A stretch of DNA of 37,587 nucleotides from a bacterium (lineage in GTDB: Archaea; Thermoproteota; Nitrososphaeria; Nitrososphaerales; Gagatemarchaeaceae): the NCBI GenBank assembly GCA_027310575.1, contig DAIDAO010000015.1, forward strand, positions 1 through 37,587, in the 5' to 3' direction. Positions 32,188-37,587 of the stretch are shown one piece after another. The notes under the pieces were generated by a model, which worked only from the letters and a program-made list of their open reading frames with translations, made no database searches and was not told the DNA's origin. Each line of letters opens with the position of its first letter. Positions within the stretch are counted from its first letter, which is position 1. The position numbers were made by a program, and so were the translations under genes.

Positions 32188-32637
32188 CTATGGAGTCGGG
32201 CTCTGCGGTCCGCTACACGAAGGGTCAGGAGCCATATCCGTGACAGATGCGTAGGCGTAGTTCACGCCTGAGGTTTGCGGATACGCTCCATCCCATGTAA
32301 TCATGACGTCCTTCGAATTGTCCTGATTTATTAGGCCGGAGTCCCAGCTTTGGCCGGTTGTCAGGTTGACCACCGGACCAAAGGCCCAGGCTCCGTTCCA
32401 ATACGCGGCAGCCTGTGCGTAACTGTCAGGCCCGTATGGGTGTATCATCTTTCCATAGAATTCCTCCTGAATGGCAAAGGAATCGCCTGTGACTTCGACC
32501 CAAGCGTAAGCTCCGCCATCAGAAGTGGTCTGACAAGACGCCACTGTTAGGCTGGCGTGAGCTTTCAGAGGCACAATCGAAAAGCTTGTCATCGGAAACA
32601 GGAAAAGCAACGCACCTGCGAACTTTTTCGGTGCCAT
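32188..32637 (-). CDS. Secreted protein, unknown
   Basis: A 149-residue protein with a clear signal peptide (KKFAGALLFLFPMTSFSIVP, cleavage near KAHAS). The mature part of about 120 residues is rich in Tyr, Trp, Ala and Gly, with one Cys near each end (VASCQTT, DPSCSGP) that could pair. The TATA-like TTTATTATG (about 32662-32670) is centred 29 bases before the ATG, so this is the first gene of the two-gene exported operon. No family recognised. It diverges from the HxlR regulator, whose operator is about 90 bases away. Confidence 0.6.
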   Translation of the reverse strand: MAPKKFAGALLFLFPMTSFSIVPLKAHASLTVASCQTTSDGGAYAWVEVTGDSFAIQEEFYGKMIHPYGPDSYAQAAAYWNGAWAFGPVVNLTTGQSWDSGLINQDNSKDVMITWDGAYPQTSGVNYAYASVTDMAPDPSCSGPQSPTP

Positions 32638-32727
32638 TGCGGGCTCAGAAATGACTTGGACATAATAAACTGAACTGACATCAGAGAAATCTTGTGATGC
32701 GTGAGAAACGATTTCCTCTCCAGGAGA

Positions 32728-32759
32728 TTACACAATAGAATTTATCTAGTATTGTGTAA
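32728..32759. promoter_or_regulatory. Perfect inverted repeat operator at the HxlR gene start
   Basis: TTACACAATA (32728-32737) and TATTGTGTAA (32750-32759) are exact inverted 10-bp arms around the spacer GAATTTATCTAG, which itself contains a TATA-like TTTAT. The right arm touches the ATG at 32760. This is the classic arrangement for autorepression by a dimeric winged-helix regulator. Confidence 0.75.
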
Positions 32760-33218
32760 ATGCTTGGGCTTGTGGGCGGTCAGGGAGTTCGCCATGATGA
32801 TCTGCAATTGAAAGAATACGCGTCCCTGAGCGGTCGCATTCATCAGCTGTGTCAAGATTTCAAGAAGGAATCCAAGCCCGCGCTTTCGAGAGAATCTATA
32901 TCGGAGACCGATAATAGAATTTCCCGGACGATACTGACGATGTGGATTATCGACATCATTCTTTTCCTCTCCGTTCGATCCTCTTCTCGTTTCGAAGAGA
33001 TTCGGAAAGAGCTACCCGGGATAAGCGGCAAAGTCCTTTCGCGCAAACTCACGCTCTTGGAAGGGAAGGGATTGATAACTAGACATGTGACAGGTTCGAA
33101 GCCAGCGAGGGTAGACTACCAACTCTCCTCAAGAGGTGTAGTCCTAGCGGAGTTGCTTGAGCCAACTATGATGTACCTTCGGCTCATCGAAGACTCCGTC
33201 AAACCTTGTGCTAAATGA
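32760..33218 (+). CDS. HxlR-family winged-helix transcriptional regulator
   Basis: 152 residues from the ATG at 32760. If the TATA in the operator is used, the real start may be the GTG at 32772 or the TTG at 32808. After a 60-residue helical N-terminus comes a winged helix: FEEIRKELPGISGKVLSRKLTLLEGKGLITRHV (recognition helix LSRKLTLLE) and the wing RVDYQLSSRGVVLAELLEP. This F-x-E-L-R-x-x-L-P-G-I-S-x-x-V-L-S-x-x-L pattern is typical of HxlR/DUF24 regulators. It probably binds the perfect inverted repeat just upstream. The gene ends 23 bases before the convergent LAGLIDADG gene. Confidence 0.8.
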   Translation: MLGLVGGQGVRHDDLQLKEYASLSGRIHQLCQDFKKESKPALSRESISETDNRISRTILTMWIIDIILFLSVRSSSRFEEIRKELPGISGKVLSRKLTLLEGKGLITRHVTGSKPARVDYQLSSRGVVLAELLEPTMMYLRLIEDSVKPCAK

Positions 33219-33241
33219 GACGTCGTAACCGCGCCTAGGGT

Positions 33242-34185
33242 TCATTGCGCGTCCTCTGGCACCACCTGGCAAATGCCCTCTGGTGGTATTCCCAGAAGAA
33301 GCCTGGCTCTAATGACCTTCTCTTCCAACCTCTTTCGCGGTTTCGCGATTTCCGCCCTGCAACGCGCTATCTGATTCCTCTTGTTCCGGGTTCTGATGTA
33401 AGGTTCTGTGTTCCGTATCACCTTCGCCAATCCGTCGGCCCCCATGTCACCAGCGCAAAACCGTGGCAGAGCTTCGAGGAATCCCGCGGGTTTGCATGCT
33501 TGGTCGGCACCACGGAGCATTCGACCCCGTTCGCGCGCAAGAAAGCGCAGATCCCGGCAAGTGGTAGTTTCTCCTTCTGGTAAATGCTCACGCGGTATGT
33601 GCTGTGTGATGCGTTAGCCTCGAAGCACCCTTCCGTGTCTATCCAGGCAGCGACCAATGCCCAGTCCCACGTAGCCCCCAACCTTGGTTCGGCCTCCGTC
33701 AGGACCATCTCTTTCTTGACGATGGCGCTTATGCCGATCTTGTACGTCTCCCCGTGCAAGAACCTTCCCCGCCATCTTTCTGGGACTTCGACGAGCACGT
33801 GCTGATTCGATTCTGTCTGCTGATGCTCCACTTCGAAGTCGCAGATCCCGATTATGGTCCCTCGAATGAGGTAGGTCGGCCCTACCTCGAAGTGAAATCC
33901 CGCCTTCGATTCGAAGGTCGGCAGCCAGAAGTCGAAGCGATAACGAACCCTCGTCCCCCTAACCCTGTAAACCCTCCCCACCAACGAAGCGGGCCCATGG
34001 AACGCCCCTTTTGGCCCGCTTACCGGAGGGTTCAACAACTGGCCCAGTCTCCACCAGTTGAATCCGGGCTTGGCCCTGCTCACCAGCTGTTCCAGCTCGG
34101 GGCTCATGGTTGCCTCTTTGACAGAGCTGAACTTGATTGTGTACAGCTGATTGGGCACGAACGTGCTTTGATGCTCTCTTGGCAC
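33242..34185 (-). pseudogene. LAGLIDADG homing-endonuclease-like gene with a one-base frameshift
   Basis: From GTG 34185, the frame shows three similar beta stretches (FVPNQLYTIKF, FEVGPTYLIRGTI, FLHGETYKIGISAI). The LAGLIDADG-type motif ALVAAWIDTEGCFEANASH follows, then VSIYQKEKLPLAGICAFLRANGVEC. The frame stops soon after FALVTW. A second frame continues with GADGLAKVIRNTEPYIRTRNKRNQ, the usual conclusion of this domain. The switch lies at five G's (33439-33443); one more G would restore the frame. It may be a sequencing error, a decayed gene, or frameshifting. Only one LAGLIDADG motif is seen, so a homodimer would be expected. It diverges from cas1 by 31 bases. Confidence 0.7.
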
Positions 34186-34216
34186 GTGGAGGGCAGGGGC
34201 CAGAGTCCCCGACAAG

Positions 34217-35890
34217 ATGCTGGCTGACCGAGCTCTTGAGGACGTCGGCAGGCACGGCTGGGTCACCGTTCCTCCTGAGGCGGCAGAACTCGCCGGGTGG
34301 CTACACGGCCTGAATCAGGAAGGGGATTCCCGTCTCCGTAACATCTACGAGTCGATGGAAGATATGTCCGATGAGCGGTGGGCCGCGGTCCTCAACCCCT
34401 CCGGAAGCGAAGTTAGGCGCATCTTGGACGTGCTCGCCGCCTCAGGTGGGCTTGACAAGACCGTTTGGTTCAGGGAACTCGGCCGCCCGGCAATTCCATA
34501 CGTCCTTCCAGGCAAGGCACCCTTCAAAGAGCAAAGGTGCGGCCAATGCGCGTTCTACGCCCCAGCGAAGCGGAGATGCGTGGTGTGGTGGCTGGCGAAC
34601 AAGCGCGGGAGATTCGTCCAGGAGCGGTCGAAGTGGCCAGGTTCAATCACGGAGTTCGAATTGCACAAGATGAAACATGCGTATCACATCGGGCCGCATT
34701 CCTCTGCCTGCCTCAGGTTCTTGGACAAGAAGAGGGACCACCTAAAGCCTGCAATCCCTAGGCTGTGCGAAATCTGCAGGAAGACCGTACGGCCTACAGG
34801 CAAGTCCGCAAGGTGCCGCAACTGTGGGACCCTGTATGAGAACTGGCACGGGAAGGTGAAGGTCCAGACAGCTTACCAACACAGATTCAACATGATCTAT
34901 CATGAAGTTACCGGGGGTGACTCGAAGGCAGACCTCGACGTGTGGAAGTCCAAGGTCAAGGAAGACCTTCAGGACAAGAGAGTCGTGTTCGGAATCGATG
35001 ACGACCTTGAAGATGCCTTGGCGGAGGAGCATCTGGAGCCAGAGCCGAAACTCCATTGGAAACGGCCAGCCTATGACGAAACCCTTCAGCAACGGGTCAA
35101 TACGCTGGCACGGAATACGGATATTGCGAGGCAACTCTCTATCGCGATGGCGCAAAGCGCCCTGAACGCGACCCGTAGGATTGCAAAGTTTGCCAAGGTG
35201 TACCAAGGCGACGCCAGCTCTCTCACTGCGAAGCAGGAGAGATACCTGGCTCTGATGAGTGGCGCCAATCCTGCCAAGCTGCTTCCGTACGAGGCGTTGG
35301 TGATGAAACAGTACTGGATTTGCTATGGGCTCGCCCTCAGAGAAGCTGTAGAATGGGTCGGTCCAAGAAAGAGATCGAGGTTTGTCCCCGAGTCCGTGGA
35401 GAGTCCAGCAGGAAGAGCCAGGGGATACTCACCGGTAGATGCGGCGATAAACTATCTCCATCAGAGGCGTCGGGGACGTGCGGAGCAGATTAACATGGAA
35501 GTGGGTTTCCATGGAACTTGTGACGGGTTCCTACACAAGAGAGCCAGTGGATCCAAGAAGACTGGTTTGATTTTCGACATGATTGATCCCTTCAAGTTCG
35601 CGGACAGAGAAGAGCTCCTGCTCGTGGTGCTCAATCGAGGTTTGACCTGGAGAGACTTCAAGATAGAGGCGGACAGGAGGGGGTCGAACTTCTACTACCC
35701 AGCGAACGCAGCCACGGCGAAGTTGGACCAGGCTGGGAAAGATGCAGATGGCCTTCTGGTGAGCTATAGGGGGCGGAATATCCACCTTGCTGAGGCATAC
35801 CGTGAGTTTGCGTCACGTCTGTTGGAGGTCTCAATGACATCTAAATCCGTGCCTTCGCCGGGAGATATGTTCGTCTTTCAGATGGACTAG
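34217..35890 (+). CDS. Solitary Cas1-family integrase-like protein with N-terminal Cys clusters
   Basis: 557 residues. The C-terminal half (about 285-535) matches the Cas1 catalytic domain: PYEALVMKQYW (Glu359), GYSPVDAAINYLHQ, then CDGFLHKR (His440) and LIFDMIDPFKFADREELL (Asp454, with Asp457). These are the E, H and D metal ligands of Cas1 integrases. The N-terminal half lacks the usual Cas1 beta domain. It carries CGQC...C (Cys108, 111, 121, perhaps 165) and a zinc ribbon CEIC...CRNC (Cys184, 187, 200, 203). No Cas2, Cas4, CRISPR repeats or PolB are nearby. A casposase-like integrase of a mobile element is the likely role. Confidence 0.85.
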   Translation: MLADRALEDVGRHGWVTVPPEAAELAGWLHGLNQEGDSRLRNIYESMEDMSDERWAAVLNPSGSEVRRILDVLAASGGLDKTVWFRELGRPAIPYVLPGKAPFKEQRCGQCAFYAPAKRRCVVWWLANKRGRFVQERSKWPGSITEFELHKMKHAYHIGPHSSACLRFLDKKRDHLKPAIPRLCEICRKTVRPTGKSARCRNCGTLYENWHGKVKVQTAYQHRFNMIYHEVTGGDSKADLDVWKSKVKEDLQDKRVVFGIDDDLEDALAEEHLEPEPKLHWKRPAYDETLQQRVNTLARNTDIARQLSIAMAQSALNATRRIAKFAKVYQGDASSLTAKQERYLALMSGANPAKLLPYEALVMKQYWICYGLALREAVEWVGPRKRSRFVPESVESPAGRARGYSPVDAAINYLHQRRRGRAEQINMEVGFHGTCDGFLHKRASGSKKTGLIFDMIDPFKFADREELLLVVLNRGLTWRDFKIEADRRGSNFYYPANAATAKLDQAGKDADGLLVSYRGRNIHLAEAYREFASRLLEVSMTSKSVPSPGDMFVFQMD

Positions 35891-35914
35891 CCTGGCAATT
35901 CGTATCGGCTAACC

Positions 35915-35923
35915 CTATTAAAC
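35915..35923 (+). promoter_or_regulatory. Island-borne TATA box now driving srp54
   Basis: CTATTAAAC is centred about 39 bases before the srp54 ATG, giving a leader of about 13 bases. A six-codon frame (ATG 35938 to TGA 35956) lies in the leader and its stop overlaps the srp54 ATG. Confidence 0.45.
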
Positions 35924-35957
35924 AACCGAGAATCCTGATGACCCTAGGATACATCTG

Positions 35958-37280
35958 ATGTTAGATTCACTCCGTGAAGGGCTCCAGAATGCAATATCCA
36001 AGGTGCTGAAGTCGAACGTGGTGGACGAGAAGGTCACCAAGGAGTTCGTCCGCGACCTGCAGAGGGCGCTCATCCAGTCTGACGTCAACGTCAGGATAGC
36101 CCTCGAGGTGACGGAGAGGGTCCAGAAGAGGGCCCTAGAGGAGAAGCCGCCGGGCGGCGTAACGAAGAAGGACCAGATAGTCTCCATCCTCTACGAGGAG
36201 CTCGCCAGGCTTCTGGGCGGCCAGGGAGGCCTGCAGCTGGGCAAGGACAGGACGAACGTGCTCGTGATGCTCGGGGTCCAGGGGTCGGGGAAGACCACGA
36301 CGACCGCGAAGCTGGCCCGCCTCTACTCCAAGCGCGGGTTCAAGGTGGGGGTCGTAGCGGCGGACACGTTCCGACCGGGCGCTGTGGCTCAGCTGAAGAC
36401 CCTGGTCGCGTCGTCGGGGGTGGAAGTGTACAGCGACGAGAAAGAGAAGGACTCTGTGAAGATAGCCAAGGAAGGCAGGAAGCGGTTCGAAGGCTCCAAG
36501 AACCTGGTGATAATAGACACCGCAGGGAGGCACAAGGAGGAGAAGGGGCTCCTCCAGGAGATGAAGGAGGTCGTGAACGGCGTGAAGCCCGACGCCACTG
36601 TGCTTGTGATCGACGGGACCATCGGTCAGCAGTGCTACAACCAGGCTCTCGCCTTCCACCAGGCCGCCCCTGTGGGCGGGATCATAGTGACGAAGCTCGA
36701 CGGAGCGGCGAAGGGGGGAGGGGCGCTGGCCGCGTCAGCCGCCACCGGGGCCAAGATATTCTTCATCGGCACAGGCGAGAGGATAGACGACCTCGAGGAG
36801 TTCGCCCCCACCAGGTTCGTGGGCCGCCTCCTCGGCATGGGGGACCTGAAGGCCCTCATGGAGATGGTGAAGGACGCGGAGGTCGTGGTCGACGAGAAGA
36901 TGACCCAGCGCATGATGTCTGGCAAGATGACGATGAACGATCTGCTCGCGCAGTTCGAGCAGATGAAGAAGTTCGGGTCTCTGAGGAAGGTCCTGGAGCA
37001 CATCCCAGGGTTCTCCGGCCAGGTCGACGCGAAGGAGCTCGACAAGGCCGAGGACAGGGTCAGGGTCTACAAGTCGATCATCCAGTCCATGACTGGAGAT
37101 GAGAAGGAGAACCCGGAGAGCATCAACGCGTCCAGGCTCAGGCGCATCGCGAAGGGGTCGGGGCGGGGCGAGAAGGACGTGCGGGAGCTTCTGACGAGGT
37201 ACAAGCAGATGAAGACGCTGGTGAAGACCAGCAAGGGCCGCGAGCTCAGGCAGATGATGCGGCGCCTGGGTGACCAGTAG
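35958..37280 (+). CDS. srp54: Signal recognition particle 54 kDa GTPase, with island-derived first codons
   Basis: 440 residues, full length. N domain (1-85), G domain with GVQGSGKT (106-113), VVAADTFRPGAVAQLK, LVIIDTAGRHKEE and TKLDGAAKGGGALAAS, then the methionine-rich M domain with MTMNDLLAQFEQMKKFGSL and SRLRRIAKGSGR for 7S RNA and signal-sequence binding. SRP54 targets ribosomes making membrane and exported proteins. The first about 14 codons use A/T-ending triplets unlike the rest of the gene, while a second, host-like copy of the start lies at 31096. So the 5' end and promoter appear to have been replaced by the island. The Pus10 gene follows directly. Confidence 0.97.
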   Translation: MLDSLREGLQNAISKVLKSNVVDEKVTKEFVRDLQRALIQSDVNVRIALEVTERVQKRALEEKPPGGVTKKDQIVSILYEELARLLGGQGGLQLGKDRTNVLVMLGVQGSGKTTTTAKLARLYSKRGFKVGVVAADTFRPGAVAQLKTLVASSGVEVYSDEKEKDSVKIAKEGRKRFEGSKNLVIIDTAGRHKEEKGLLQEMKEVVNGVKPDATVLVIDGTIGQQCYNQALAFHQAAPVGGIIVTKLDGAAKGGGALAASAATGAKIFFIGTGERIDDLEEFAPTRFVGRLLGMGDLKALMEMVKDAEVVVDEKMTQRMMSGKMTMNDLLAQFEQMKKFGSLRKVLEHIPGFSGQVDAKELDKAEDRVRVYKSIIQSMTGDEKENPESINASRLRRIAKGSGRGEKDVRELLTRYKQMKTLVKTSKGRELRQMMRRLGDQ

Positions 37281-37281
37281 G

Positions 37282-37587
37282 GTGCCGGCCGCCGCACAGG
37301 CATACAGGCTGTGCAGCAGGTGCGCCGAGCGCCAGGAAGGGGGGGATTCGGCCTTCGAGGTCGTCTCAGGGCCGGAGTGCTTCGTCTGCGAAGGGATGAC
37401 GGACAGCCTCGGGAACATGGCAGGCCTGGCCGCGAGCCGGGCGAGGCGCTACCACTTCCAGACGTTCGCCGTGGGGGTCACGGTCCCCGACGGCGTCCAG
37501 GAGAGGGAGGACGAGATGAGGTCGAATCTGCGCCTGAAGGGGAGGGAGACCATCAAGTCGCAGGCAGGGAGGCTGATCGCGGCCGAG
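37282..37587 (+). CDS. pus10: Pus10-type tRNA pseudouridine synthase, 3' end cut by window edge
   Basis: 102 codons to the window end, from GTG 37282 (GTG 37270, overlapping the srp54 stop, is in frame and also possible). RLCSRCAER and CFVCEGM supply the two CxxC pairs of the N-terminal zinc site. The THUMP-like start follows, with YHFQTFAVGVTVPDGVQERED, and then SNLRLKGRETIKSQAG. These match archaeal Pus10, which forms pseudouridine at positions 54 and 55 of tRNA. The catalytic C-terminal domain is outside the window. Placement right after srp54 suggests cotranscription. Confidence 0.88.
   Translation, partial: MPAAAQAYRLCSRCAERQEGGDSAFEVVSGPECFVCEGMTDSLGNMAGLAASRARRYHFQTFAVGVTVPDGVQEREDEMRSNLRLKGRETIKSQAGRLIAAE

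Larger units (their letters stand above)
31156..36017. mobile_element. Cas1-encoding genomic island inserted within the 5' end of srp54
   Basis: About 4.86 kb lies between the truncated srp54 start and the complete srp54 gene. It holds a zinc-ribbon gene, two exported-protein genes, an HxlR regulator, a frameshifted LAGLIDADG gene and a solitary cas1-like gene. It is A/T-richer than the flanks. Boundaries are set by the alignment of the two srp54 starts: the left copy keeps host-like codons to codon 20; the right copy has foreign-looking codons to about codon 14 and host-like codons from about codon 16 on. I could find no exact target-site duplication or terminal inverted repeats by eye, so the exact ends are uncertain by tens of bases. 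Confidence 0.7.

Noticed and set aside
35935-35960. Box C/D guide RNA (TGATGA followed by CTGA) upstream of srp54
   Set aside because: Only one C-like and one D-like box at 13 bases, and no second box pair; chance matches fit better.
31156-36017. Classical casposon
   Set aside because: The Cas1-like gene is present, but there is no family B DNA polymerase, no HNH gene, and I could not find terminal inverted repeats or a target-site duplication at the junctions by eye.
31156-36017. CRISPR-Cas locus
   Set aside because: No regularly spaced repeats and no cas2, cas4 or effector genes in the window.

Overview
The window is a high-GC archaeal chromosome segment. The archaeal assignment rests on TFB (transcription factor B), aIF5A, a Nob1 PIN/zinc-ribbon nuclease, SRP54, the start of a Pus10-type pseudouridine synthase, a Dph6-type diphthine-ammonia ligase and an archaeal nicotinate phosphoribosyltransferase. 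Many genes have a TATA-like box about 24-32 bases before the start codon, the geometry of leaderless archaeal transcripts. The gene set fits Thermoproteota, perhaps a Nitrososphaeria-like lineage, but that placement is inference.

Layout. Positions 1-11.2 kb hold mostly housekeeping and surface genes: partial pncB, tRNA-Ala(CGC), tfb, a DUF1294 membrane protein, a PIG-V-like glycosyltransferase, nob1, aif5A, a P-loop kinase and several exported or membrane proteins. Two solitary TnpB genes, without TnpA, lie among them. Positions 11.5-27.9 kb hold a complete de novo IMP pathway with its folate support. folC-purB run on the plus strand. The long minus-strand run is purS-purQ-purL-purF-purN-folD-MTHFS-purE-purC-purM. 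purH diverges from purS, and purD converges on purH. FolD and 5-formyl-THF cyclo-ligase can feed one-carbon units to PurN and PurH. PurL is interrupted by a full-length intein with a LAGLIDADG domain.

Positions 27.9-30.3 kb are an A/T-richer accessory patch with a secreted trypsin-like protease between two small membrane proteins. A 21-bp exact direct repeat brackets the patch.

The most interesting region is 31.1-36.0 kb. At 31096, after a canonical bidirectional promoter shared with dph6, the first 20 codons of srp54 are recognisable and then the frame is lost. About 4.86 kb further on, a complete srp54 gene begins with a differently coded 5' end and its own promoter. Between them lies an island encoding a solitary Cas1-family integrase-like protein (E, H and D active-site residues all visible, fused to N-terminal Cys clusters), a frameshifted LAGLIDADG-type gene, an HxlR-type regulator with a perfect 10-bp-arm operator, two exported proteins and a zinc-ribbon protein. 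There is no Cas2, PolB or CRISPR array. The simplest reading is an uncharacterised Cas1-encoding mobile element that inserted inside the 5' end of srp54 and supplies a replacement promoter and first codons.

Two genes, purQ and dph6, appear to start at ACG behind Shine-Dalgarno-like sequences.
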